Assembly: GCA_021502835.1 (NCBI GenBank)
Contig: JAKFGP010000067.1
Span: 1 to 64,000, forward strand
Origin: Streptomyces thinghirensis
Lineage (GTDB): Bacteria; Actinomycetota; Actinomycetia; Streptomycetales; Streptomycetaceae
DNA length: 64,000 nucleotides
Reading direction: 5' to 3'
Each line of letters begins with the position of its first letter. The stretch's first letter is position 1. The notes beneath the pieces are model-generated. The model was not told the origin of the DNA and made no database searches. It saw only the letters and a list, made by a program, of their open reading frames with translations. This document shows positions 9,521-22,739 of the stretch, piece by piece. Made by a program: the position numbers and the translations under genes.

Positions 9521-9714
9521 TCAGCGCTCCCCCGTGATGGTGATCGCGGCGGAGGGGCACCCCTCGGCCGCTTCGCGCACCCGTGGCGCGTCGACGTCGT
9601 GCTCGCGTCCGGGTATCACGGCGCCCAGGCCGTCGACCTTGGTGAAACGGACGGGGCCCGGTGGACGCAGTCGCCGGAGCCGTAGCACTGCTCGGGGTCG
9701 ACGGAGATCCTCAT
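9521..9714 (-). CDS. Short 3Fe-4S type ferredoxin (frameshifted)
   Basis: ATG at 9714 starts MRISVDPEQCYGSGDCVHRAP and, after one frame change near 9655, VRFTKVDGLGAVIPGREHD and EAAEGCPSAAITITGER. Cys10, Cys16 and the Cys of EGCPSAAI are the cluster ligands; the middle position of a 4Fe-4S site is missing, as in streptomycete P450-partner ferredoxins. Such proteins pass electrons to cytochromes P450, but no P450 gene is in the window. It shares an operon with the FkbM methyltransferase. Confidence 0.82.
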
Positions 9715-10141
9715 ACACACTCCAGCGGCACTCGAATCGGAACCATCACGACGTGCCTCGCCCGCACGTCGCCGCTCCGAACCCGCCCCTGACCGCTCGC
9801 CCGTCGGCCTGGTTCGGCACCGGTCCCTCCCTCGTGGGGGACCGGAGCCGAGCCATGCCGACGGCGTGTGGTACGCGGTACCGGGCCGGGTCGGGGAGGG
9901 CTGGGCCACCGGAAAAGCTGACCGAGAACGTTCGACGCACAGGGTGGCTCTCCGGGCGCTGGGCCGCTGACCTGTCCGGGTGTCCGGGCGGGCGACTCGC
10001 CACTGCGACGTGATCCTGCCAGCCGAGGTCCCCGCAGGGGAGGTTCCGGTGCAGCGGTCATGACGTAGCCGCAGGTCAGGCGTATAGAGTGAGTTTTCCG
10101 GTCCGGACGTCCAGGTGCGGGGGAAGTAAGGAGTGGAGACC
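9715..10141. promoter_or_regulatory. Divergent intergenic region, ferredoxin / STAND-WD40
   Basis: These 427 bases must contain both promoters. AAGGAG at 10128-10133 serves the downstream gene. I see no other convincing element, and the minus-strand frames here have no family features. Confidence 0.4.
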
Positions 10142-13100
10142 TTGAGTTTCGACTCAGGGGCACGCACGGCCTTCGCGGAACGTCTCGCTCTGCTGTACAG
10201 GGAGGCGGGCAACCCTCCCCTCAAACGCGTGTCCGAGGCGGTCGTCCGGCTCCAGCGGGTCGACGAACGAGGGGCGGCCCGCACGGGTCTCCGCCCAGCG
10301 GATCAGCGACTGGCGGCGGGCCAAGAACGTACCCGCCCAGTTCCCCGCCCTCGCGGCGGTGCTGCAGGTGCTCATCCCCCTGGCGGCGCGCGCGCGTCCC
10401 GCACCGGTGTCCGCGGGCCTGTACGACCTGACCCAGTGGCAGCGCCTGTGGGAGCGGGCGGTGGCCGACCCGACCGGCGAACGCCCCGCGCCGTCCGCCG
10501 CGGACGAGGAAAACCCCCGGCCGAGGCCGCCCCCGGCCGTCCCCGGCGGCGTCTGCCCCTACCGCGGTCTGGCCGCGTACCGCCAGCAGGACGCCGACTG
10601 GTTCTTCGGGCGGGAGCGGAGCACGGACGCTCTCGTCGCCCAGCTCCCGCGCGGCGGGGGCACGGGCGGCCTGGTCATGCTCGTAGGCGCCTCCGGGGCG
10701 GGCAAGTCCTCCCTGCTGAACGCCGGCCTGGTGCCCCGCCCTGCGGAAGGGGCGCGCTGGGCGGCGGGGACGAAGGGGACGACAGGGGGGCGGAGACGAA
10801 GGGTCCGGCCGGCCGAGAGAAGTACTCCAACTCGTACCGGGAGGCGACCCGCTCGGAGAGCTGACCCGACTGATACCCGAACTCGCGCCCGTCGTAGCCC
10901 AACCGGACGCTGCGGACGCCCCGGAAACCGCGCGGGCGGCCAGGGACGCCTTCACGGCGTGGGCCCGCGGCAGGGCGGAAGCGGCGGCGGAGGCGGAGGC
11001 GGCCTCGCCAGTGGCAGGTCGTCCGGTCGTCATCGTGGACCAGTTCGAGGAGATCTTCACCCTCTGCGCCGACGATGCGGACCGGCGCGTGTTCGTCCAG
11101 CTCCTCCAGGCCGCCTGCGCGCCCGGCGGTCCGGGAGACCCGGCGCCCGTGCTCGTGGCCCTCGGCGTACGCGCGGACTTCTACGAGCAGTGCCTGCGCC
11201 ATCCCGAACTGGCCGACGCGCTGCAGCACCGGCACATGGTGCTGGGGCCGCTGACCACCGCGGAACTGCGCGAGGGCGGTGGGCCGGCCCGGCCCGTGCC
11301 GTGGGCATGGAACTCGAACCGGGGCTGGCGGGAGCTGATCATCCGGGAGGTGAGCACCGGCGGCCCGCGCGGGGCGCGCACGACGCGGGCGTGCTGCCGC
11401 TCCTCTCCACGCCCTGCTCGCCACCTGGCAGCGGCACCAGGCGGGGCCGGCTGACGCTGGCCGGGTACCGCGCGGCCGGCGGGATCCAGGGAGCGGTGGC
11501 GGCGACCGCCGAGCGGGCCTGGTCGGGCCTCGACCCGGCGGCGCGCACGGCCGCACGGCTGCTCCTGCTCAGGCTGGTCCGGGTGAGCGAGGACACCCAG
11601 GCCACCCGCAGCGGGGCACCCGGCGCCGGCTGGCGCAGGAGTCGAGGACCCCGGCAAGACGGAGGAGTCGCTCGAAGCGCTGGTGCGCGCCCGGCTGGTG
11701 ACGCTCGACGCGGAGACCGTGGAGATCACCGCATGAGGCACTGCTCCACGCCTGGCCGCGCCTGCGCGACTGGATCGACGGAGGACCGCACCGGCAACCT
11801 GCTGCGCCAGCGGCTGGAGGAGGACGGCCGGGCCTGGGAGGAGTCGGACCGCGACGCTTCCCTCCTTTACCGGGGTTCCCGGCTGGAGCGGGCCCCGCGG
11901 CTGGGCGGAGTCGGCCGACGGCACCTTTCGACCCGGAGTGCGGTGGACTTCCTGGCCGCCGCGCGGCCAGGCTGCGCAAGCGCTCCGTCCTGATCAGTCG
12001 AGCCGCGGTGTCCGCACTGGTCGTCCTGGCGATCCTGGCGGTCGGTTCGGCGGTGGTCGCCTGGCAGCAGCGCAACGACGCGGTGTTCGAGCAGGTGGTG
12101 GCCAGGCGGACCGGGTCCAGTACACGGACCCGTCGCTGTCGGCCCAGCTCGACCTGGCGGCGCACCGCCTGCGGCCGGACGACGAGAACGTGCGGAACCG
12201 GCTGATCTCGATCGTGAACGCGCCCTGGCCACACCGCTCCTCGGGCACACGGGCGCCGTCTACCTCACCTCCTTCAGCCCGACGGGCAAGCCCTGGGCGA
12301 CGGCTGAGCTACGACCGGACGGTGCGGCTGTGGGACGTGTCGGACCCCGCGCGTCCCGAACCGCTGGGCAAGCCGCTCACCGGCCACACGAGCTGGGTCA
12401 GCTCCGCCGTGTTCAGCCCGGACGGCCGCACCCTGGCCGGCGCCTCGGACGACGGCACGATCCGGCTCTGGGACATCAGCGACCTCAGCCGCCCGCGCCC
12501 GCTCGGCGCCCCCTGACCGGTCACGGGGGCACCGTCTACCTGCTCGCGTTCAGCCCGGACGGCCGCACGCTGGCCTCCGCCCACGACGACCACGCCGTCC
12601 GGCTGTGGGACGTGGCCGACCCGCGCCGCCCGAAGGCGCTGGACACCCTGACGGGTCCCGGCGCGGCGGTGCGCTCGGTGGCGTTCAGTCCCGACGGACG
12701 CACGCTGGCGGCAGGCGGCGACGACGAGACGGTCCGGCTCTGGAACGTCACCGACCCGGACGCCGCGACGCCGGTCGGCGAACCGCTGGCCGGTCACACC
12801 GGACTGGTGCACTCCGTGGCCTTCAGCCCCGACGGCCGCACGCTGGCCAGTGGCAGCGCGGACGACACCGTACTGGCTCTGGGACGTGGCCGATCCACGC
12901 GGACGCGGCACGGATCGGCTCGCCGCTGACCGGCCACACCGGCCCCATCTGGTCCGTGGCCTTAGCCCCCGACGGGGACATGCTCGCCGCGAGCAGCGCG
13001 GACAGCACGGCGAGCCTCTGGAACGTCAGCGACCCGGCCTACCCTTCCCAGATCGGCATGCCCTCGCGGGAAGCAGCCGGAGAGATGTACGCCCTCGGCT

Positions 13101-14213
13101 TCAGCCCCGACGGCCGCACGCTCGCCACCGGCAGCGGGGACAGCAAGGTCCGCCTGTGGTCGCTGCCGACGTCGGACATGATCGGCCGCAACGGAGCGTT
13201 CCGCCCGGGCGGTCGCGTACTGGCCACCGCGGCGCGCGACGGCCGGGTCCGGCTGTGGAACGTGACGAACCCCGGTCGGCCCGTGTCACTGGGCGAACCC
13301 TTCCGCCCGGCGGGAGGGCGACGTGCGCTCCCTCGTGTTCTCCCCGGACGGCGACACCCTCGCGGTGCTGACGGGAAGCAGCGCGGTACAGCTGTGGGAC
13401 GTCACGGACCCGGCCCGGCCCACCGCCCACGGGCCCCCGTGGTGCTGCGCACCCGCTACGCGGGCCCTGACGCCCTGGCGTTCAGCCCGGACGGCCGCAC
13501 GCTGGCCACGGCCTACGACGACCGCACCGTCCAGCTGTGGAACGCCGACGACCCGTCCCGCCCCCGCCCGCTGGGCAAGCCGCTCACCGGCCACACGGGA
13601 TACGTCAACACCCCTCGCCTTCAGCCCGGACGGCCGCACGCTGGCCAGTGGCAGCGCGGACGACACCGTACGGCTCTGGGACGTGCGCGACCCCCGTCAC
13701 GCCGCCCGGCTCGGCGCACCCCGTACGGGGCACCTCGGCCCCGTCAACGCGCTGGCCTACAGCCGGACGGCCATACGCTGGCCAGCGGCAGCGACGACGG
13801 CACGGGTCCGGCTCTGGAACGTCACCGATCCCCGCGAAGCGGCCCCGCCGGACTCGACGCTCGCCGGCCACACCGACTCGGTGGTGTCGCTGACGTTCAG
13901 CCGGGACGGCGACACCCTGTCCAGTGGCGCCAACGACAACACGGTCCGGCTCTGGGACGTCCACGCCCCGGCCGGGGCCACCCCCATCGGGGAGTCGATG
14001 AGCCCCAACGCCAAGACGGGCGGCTTCCTGTCCTTCAGCCCCGTCAGCCACATGCTCGGGGTGTCCAGCGGCACGGACACCGTACGGCTGTGGAACCTCG
14101 ATGTGGACGACGCCATCGACCGCATCTGCTCGGCCACCCGGGGCGTGCTGACCGAGGAGAAGTGGCACGAGTACCTGCCGCGCCTCTCGTACGAGCGCCC
14201 GTGCGATGAGTGA
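10142..14213 (+). CDS. HTH-STAND NTPase-WD40 repeat protein (frameshifted)
   Basis: TTG at 10142 sits 8 bases after AAGGAG; a GTG at 10133 overlaps that site and is less likely. An N-terminal HTH-like domain (RISDWRRAKNVPAQFPALAA) is followed by the STAND entry YRGLAAY.QDADWFFGRE, Walker A GASGAGKSSLLNAG and Walker B VVIVDQFEEIFTLC. A helical arm and a membrane-like segment (ALVVLAILAVGSAVVAW, near 12010) come next. Then about 14 WD repeats run from 12240 to 14110, each near GHTG.V.S.AFSPDGRTLASGS and RLWDV. Fourteen would form two seven-bladed propellers. The tail ends LSYERPCDE. Frame changes are frequent. STAND ATPases act as ligand-triggered switches, with WD40 domains sensing partners. 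A role as regulator or defence sensor is inference. Confidence 0.83.
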
Positions 14214-14254
14214 ATGTCTCCCCGCCACGCACCCGGCCTTGTTAGCCTTGGCCA

Positions 14255-14293
14255 GCCCGACCGCTGGCGCATCCCCGTCGCCAGCGGTCGGGC
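14255..14293 (+). terminator. Strong hairpin after the STAND-WD40 gene
   Basis: A perfect 15-bp stem (GCCCGACCGCTGGCG at 14255-14269 with its complement at 14279-14293) has a 9-base loop. It lies 42 bases after the stop codon. The T tract is weak, as is common in Streptomyces. Confidence 0.75.
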
Positions 14294-14341
14294 GTTGATG
14301 TAACCGGAGCTACCGGAGATGCCGAAGACACCCAGAGACGC

Positions 14342-14373
14342 AAAGACCCCCAGCCGCTACCGACTGGGGTCTT
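14342..14373 (-). terminator. Hairpin beside attR, probably the original tRNA-Ile terminator
   Basis: On the minus strand AAGACCCC...GGGGTCTTT forms a stem directly downstream of the partial tRNA-Ile copy. It occupies the same place as the hairpin after the intact tRNA-Ile, which suggests it was the tRNA's terminator before integration. Confidence 0.6.
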
Positions 14374-14424
14374 CTCGCTGGTGGGGCTAACAGGATTTGA
14401 ACCTGTGGCCTCATCCTTATCAGG
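14371..14424 (-). repeat. attR-like 54-bp direct repeat (3' half of tRNA-Ile)
   Basis: These 54 bases are identical to 16000-16053. They contain the tRNA-Ile sequence from the anticodon region to the 3' end plus the first 11 bases beyond. Upstream of the match the tRNA sequence is absent, so this is a partial copy and not a second tRNA gene. This is the classic product of site-specific integration into a tRNA gene. Confidence 0.85.
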
Positions 14425-14633
14425 TCGATCACGGGGACGGGTCGACGCCGCTCGACCTGAGCCATGCTGGTAAGGGCGGTACGCAGAGATACCTGGTCAA
14501 CCGGCTCGGTTCGCCCCTTGTTGGTGTCGAGACACTGATGCTTCACCCAGGGGACAGTCTGACGGGCGTCTGACTCCAGAGACGATCATTCGGGTGCGCG
14601 CCACCGGTCCCTGTGCCGCGACGGGTTCCCGTG

Positions 14634-14869
14634 TCAGTGTGTCTTACGCCGACGAGGGATGAGACCGAGCAGACCCAAAGGCCGGCGAGACCCCAAAGAA
14701 CCCCAGCCCCCATCGTCATCGTCCTTGTTGTCGTCATCCTGCGCTTGGCTCTGGGTGGCCTGCACGGTGGTTGCCTGGGCCACCACCGGCGTCTGCGCTT
14801 CTGCGGTGACCGCGGCGGGTCCCGCAGGAGAGCTGCGGTCAGGAGAGCACCGATAGTCGTGCGACGCAT
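14634..14869 (-). CDS. WGxxGxxG-type small exported protein (frameshifted)
   Basis: ATG at 14869 follows a near-perfect AAGGAGGAACT ribosome site. The product starts MRRTTIGALLTAALL (signal peptide), continues VTAEAQTPVVAQATTVQATQ and an acidic DDDNKDDDDGG stretch. It ends with WGSLG...LLGLIPRRRKTH, the Trp-Gly/Gly-Leu-Leu-Gly hydrophobic tail and basic end typical of WGxxGxxG-CTERM proteins. Frame changes lie near 14827 and 14670. The tail resembles sorting signals cleaved or held in the membrane, but the processing enzyme and function are unknown. Confidence 0.65.
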
Positions 14870-15025
14870 AGTTCCTCCTTGCATGACCCATGGACGGGGT
14901 CTTGTACCCATACGGCGTGACGCCGGAGTGTCGTGCAACTCCGATGGGCACAAAAGCACCCTCTCGAAGCGCGGTTGGGCCCCATTTATCGGGCCCGCGT
15001 GGCCATTAGGGCCTCTAGGCCGAAT

Positions 15026-15496
15026 GGGTGACTTGATGCGCGCGGATCTGCAGTCCGGTCTCTGGGTGGAACAAACGGAGTCCTCACAGGCCGTGCTCCC
15101 GCTCCCCGAGTTCTGCGCCCGTGCCCTGGAAGAGCGCCGGAGCTGCAAGCGCTGGAACGGAAGATCGCCGATAAGCACTGGTCGCAGGAGCCGGACCATG
15201 ACCTGATCTTCTCCTCCGAGCACGGCGGCAATCGATCGACCCGGTGGGCTTCTCCCGTACCTTCCGATCCGGCTCGTCAAGCGCGCCGGCGTCCGCCGGA
15301 TCACGGTTCGCCTCGCTCGGCACACCTGCGGGACCCCTGCTGGCCTTCCTGAAAGTCCAGCCCAAGGTCGCTCAGGCGATCCTCCGACACAGCCAGATCA
15401 GCATGACCATGGACGTCTATACACGTCGTGGGTGACAGCGAGCGGGAAGCGGTGGGCATGCTCGCCGAACTCCTGGAAGATCCGCTCATCGGCTGA
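15026..15496 (+). pseudogene. Tyrosine integrase, C-terminal fragment
   Basis: The translation, read across several frame changes, gives VEQTESSQAVLPLPEFCARA, then the catalytic Arg-His box ITVRLARHTCGTLLAFLKV, the second His-box QAILRHSQISMTMDVYTHV containing the catalytic Tyr, and the end LAELLEDPLIG. Only the last 150 or so residues of a normal 380-450 residue integrase are present. The Arg of box I lies outside the readable part, so the protein is not expected to recombine DNA. It lies inside the tRNA-Ile direct repeats, which its full-length ancestor probably created. Confidence 0.8.
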
Positions 15497-15536
15497 CTCG
15501 TCCTGGGATCCTGGGTCAGGCGTGCATGATGACGCC

Positions 15537-15953
15537 ATGACCCAGGATTCATCGATGCTCATCGTCGAAGCGGGCTGGCAGGCCGTACGTGACGACGGAA
15601 GTGTACCGTAACGATCTGCTGAACGCCGCCTACAGCGAGCCGCGTCTGAGGCAGCTCTTCCCCTGGACAGGAATGGGAGAGCTTCACTTCAGCCGTTGCA
15701 CCGAGCCGCGGTGGACCTGGGACCTCCCATACATCTCACCCGGGTCTGGAAGGCACCTACTGGGTCCTCGGGCCACTCCGAACGCAGTGGATAGGCCAGG
15801 TAGTCATGGCGCAGGAAGCCATAGCCATGGTGGTCGACCGCCTCCCACCGGGCTGTGGGGAGGCCTTCGTGGGCCACACCTGAACAGCTCGCCGCTCACG
15901 AAGCCATGAAACCGGATGATCAGGAAGACAGGGATCAGACACCGAGCGGCTGA
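15537..15953 (+). CDS. DUF6193-like protein (frameshifted)
   Basis: ATG at 15537 gives MTQDSSMLIVEAGWQAVRDD; after corrections near 15590, 15735 and 15880 it continues NDLLNAAYSEPRLRQLFPWT, GELHFSRCTEPRWTWDLPYI, VDRLPPGCGEAFVGTPEQLA and AAHEAMKPDDQ. The PRLRQLFP..LHFSRCT and RLPPGCG..FVGTPE motifs are those of the streptomycete DUF6193 group, named for natural product gene clusters; no reaction is known. It is the only apparently full-length cargo gene left in the integrated remnant besides the WGxxGxxG protein. Confidence 0.65.
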
Positions 15954-15965
15954 TGTCACCTGTAG

Positions 15966-16002
15966 ATAATAAAGGCCCCCAACCATGATCGGTTGGGGCC
16001 TT
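15966..16002 (-). terminator. Terminator of tRNA-Ile
   Basis: The minus strand reads AAGGCCCCAACC, loop GATCAT, GGTTGGGGGCCTT, then TATTATC. It starts about 9 bases after the tRNA 3' end. Because it lies on the element side of the repeat, it was probably supplied by the integrated element. Confidence 0.8.
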
Positions 16003-16053
16003 CTCGCTGGTGGGGCTAACAGGATTTGAACCTGTGGCCTCATCCTTATCAGG
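16000..16053 (-). repeat. attL-like 54-bp direct repeat inside tRNA-Ile
   Basis: Identical to 14371-14424. It covers the tRNA from the anticodon loop through the T-arm and acceptor end, so the integrated DNA rebuilt a functional tRNA 3' half. Confidence 0.85.
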
Positions 16054-16086
16054 GATGCGCTCTAACCAACTGAGCGCTATAGCCCC
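16011..16086 (-). tRNA. tRNA-Ile (anticodon GAT)
   Basis: The minus strand folds as GGGGCTA/TAGCCCC acceptor, D-arm GCGC..GAGC, anticodon stem ATCCC/GGATG with loop TGATAAG (anticodon GAT) and T-arm ACAGG TTCAAAT CCTGT. It is complete and regular. Its 3' half is the core of the integration site described at 16000-16053. Confidence 0.95.
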
Positions 16087-16195
16087 GCCGCGCTCTGCGG
16101 TGTATGTCCCTTGCGCGCTGACTCCTGAAGATTAGCGCACGAGGCGGGCAGTCCCAAAATCGGTTGTCGCGAGACCGGCGAGCGACGATCCTCGT

Positions 16196-16919
16196 CCTCG
16201 GCGAGCGTCAGCTCCACGCCGCCGACGAAGCCGGCGGACAGGTTGTAGATGAACGCGCCGAGCGTGGCCAGCGCCGTCGCGAGGACGACGTCGACGACCG
16301 CGATGACCGTCGCGAACAGCAGCACGTTGGGCAGCGACAGGAACGACTGCAGGTCGAAGCCGTTGGACTCGTTCGAGCCGGTCGCCTCGGAGATCGTGCC
16401 GCCGACGGTCGAGAAGACGCCCATGGCGTCCATGACCATCCACAGCACGGCGGACGCGACGATCGTGCAGATGCCGAGCGCGATGGAGAGCAGGAAGCTG
16501 ACCTTCATCACCGAACCACGGGTCGGCCTTCGACACGCGCAGGCGTGCCCTTGCGGACGCGGGGGTGGTACGGGCGCCGGTGCGCGGGCGGCGCACGGCG
16601 GCGGCCGCGTTGCCGCCCTGGGTCTGGTAGGCCTGCGGCGGGTGGTACGGCCCGCCGGGCTGCTGGGGCTGCCGTTCTCCCGGCAGCGGCGAGGCCGCCT
16701 GCTGTGTCTGCTGGCCTCGGGGTGTCCCGTCACAGTTCCCCCCTGGGATCCATGCGTCTTGGACGAGCTCGCCGAGCGGGAGTCGGTCGCGTCGTCGTCG
16801 ATCTTGCGCAGTTGAGTCGTGTGCGAATCCGTCGCACGCGCGGCGGAGCCACGGCCGCCCCGTCCGTTTCCGTACCCCCTGGAGGTACCGGCCGACCCGG
16901 CGCCCGTGGCTCCGCTCAC
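16196..16919 (-). CDS. DUF3566 membrane protein downstream of gyrA (frameshifted)
   Basis: GTG at 16919 starts VSGATGAGSAGTSRGYGNGR. A 120-residue disordered region rich in Pro, Ala and Arg is followed by SVMKVSFLLSIALGICTIVA, ALWMVMDAMGVFSTV, SLPNVLLFATVIAVVDVVLA and GAFIYNLSAGFVGGVELTLA. These are the two main membrane helices and the FIYNL..GGVELTL end of the DUF3566 family. The expected stop just after LAEDE is missing and the frame runs into tRNA-Ile, so the end at about 16196 is taken from homology. It follows gyrA by 18 bases and is probably in the gyrB-gyrA transcription unit. Its function is unknown. Confidence 0.85.
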
Positions 16920-16937
16920 GATGACTCTCTCCTCGTG

Positions 16938-19534
<2,597 letters not shown>

Positions 19535-19577
19535 TGCTGGTGAAGGTCCTTCCTGGTGCGGTCAGCTGGAGACCGAC

Positions 19578-21642
<2,065 letters not shown>

Positions 21643-22164
21643 GAAGCGCCCTTTCTGGCACAGCACGAGCCGGGCTCGTCGGCGGGTTGCCGGAGCGGCT
21701 GCGGCATGTTGCGTTGGTAAGCCTTGATCAGCGTTGCTCAGCTAGTCCCGGACGGTCCCCACGTTCGGGGCGGGATTGTCTTCCATTCTACCGGTAGCAC
21801 TGACACTGATGGGGGTTTGCCGGTACCTGAGTCCGCATGTGCCGCCCTGAACGAGGCTCGTCCGACTCCCGATATGGGGATGGGGGGCCCCAAGAGGCTC
21901 ACAACGGCACTCAGCGCTTCGAGGCGTCAACCCTTGGCTACTTGGGAGTCAGATCGGGATTCGCAACCGCGTGCGGTTGCGTGACGGAGGGCGCGGCGAC
22001 GGTCCACACCCGCCGTCGCGACCCAATTATGTGAGGTACATCACCCGCCTGTGACGGGGTGCCAGATCGCCCCCGGAACACCCACAGAGCGCCCACAGAG
22101 CGCCCGCAGGGCGCCCGCGAGCGACTCCGGAGCGACTCCGGATCGCTCGCCGAACGCCCGCGGC
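21643..22164. promoter_or_regulatory. Intergenic region between dciA and gyrB
   Basis: These 522 bases lie upstream of gyrB and downstream of dciA. They should contain the gyrB promoter; in Streptomyces it responds to supercoiling. I find no reliable gene. The dciA-proximal end contains the short repeats at 22072-22150. Confidence 0.5.
22072..22150. repeat. Short GC-rich tandem repeats downstream of dciA
   Basis: An 11-bp unit near CACAGAGCGCC occurs twice (ACAGAGCGCCC) and then in degenerate form (GCAGGGCGCCC). It is followed by two copies of an 11-base unit GCGACTCCGGA. The array lies just past the true dciA stop at 22165. Confidence 0.55.
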
Positions 22165-22739
22165 TCACCCGTAGGTGTCGCCCGGCCCCCCGGCTGCCGG
22201 GCGGCGCGCAGCGGCCCGTAACGACGACCGGGACCACCTGCACCGCCGGGCCCCAGCACCTTGATCACCCGCACCGACCCGTGCCCGAGGTCCTCGTTCA
22301 ACCGGGCCACCAGCGTCGGGGCCAGCAACCGCAGATTCGTCGCCCACGCCGTCGAGTCACAGCGGACGACCAGCACCCGTTCGTCCTCGTCGTACCGCTC
22401 CGGCACACAGTGCTTCGCCACGTCCGCACCGACGATCTCCGGCCAGCGGCCCATCACCCCGCCCACCGCGGCCGGCGTCTCCCAGCCGCGCTCGGTGATC
22501 AGCCGGTTGATCGCCGAACCCAACGCCATCGGGTCGCGCCCGTCGGCACGCGCCCCGGAGCGCAGGCCCCCGCGCCGCGCCTGCTTCTTCTGCTGTGCGG
22601 CGTCCCCACGCGCGCGTGCCGCCTCCCGCGCCGCCCTGAGCGCCACCCGCGCGAGATCGACACCCGACGGTTCCGGGCCACCCTTGCCGTCGGTGCCCTC
22701 CTCGGTGGGCTTCCCGGGGACCGGCCCGTCCGCGCTCAT
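22165..22739 (-). CDS. dciA: DciA-type replicative helicase loader, DUF721 (one frameshift)
   Basis: ATG at 22739 overlaps the recF stop (ATGA), so the two are translationally coupled. After a basic, disordered N-terminal half ([20 protein letters not shown]) comes the DUF721 core: [80 protein letters not shown]. One extra G near 22190 hides the natural C-terminus GPGDTYG, whose stop is at 22165; otherwise the frame would run to 22041. DciA proteins bind DnaB and help place it on DNA in bacteria that lack DnaC. Confidence 0.88.

Larger units (their letters stand above)
14425..15999. mobile_element. Remnant of a tRNA-Ile-integrated element
   Basis: The 1.6 kb between the two 54-bp direct repeats holds the C-terminal part of a tyrosine integrase, a DUF6193-like gene and a WGxxGxxG small protein gene. 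There is no excisionase, replication or transfer gene. The integrase lacks its N-terminal half. An actinomycete integrative element (AICE-like) or integrated plasmid is the natural source, and most of it has been deleted. The stretch 14425-14633 next to attR has no recognisable gene. Confidence 0.75.

Noticed and set aside
9746..10003. Minus-strand gene in the ferredoxin/STAND gap
   Set aside because: It has no ribosome site, no family resemblance and a composition like other shadow frames.
12240..14110. CRISPR-like or satellite repeats
   Set aside because: The periodic repeats are WD40 coding units of about 130 bases with diverged sequence, with no spacer structure and no cas genes.
14383..14424. 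Second tRNA-Ile gene
   Set aside because: Only the 3' half from the anticodon loop on is present; the acceptor 5' strand and D-arm are missing. It is an attachment-site copy.
22041..22164. C-terminal extension of DciA to 22041
   Set aside because: The extension is repeat-derived, and a one-base correction restores a short natural C-terminus ending GPGDTYG at 22165.
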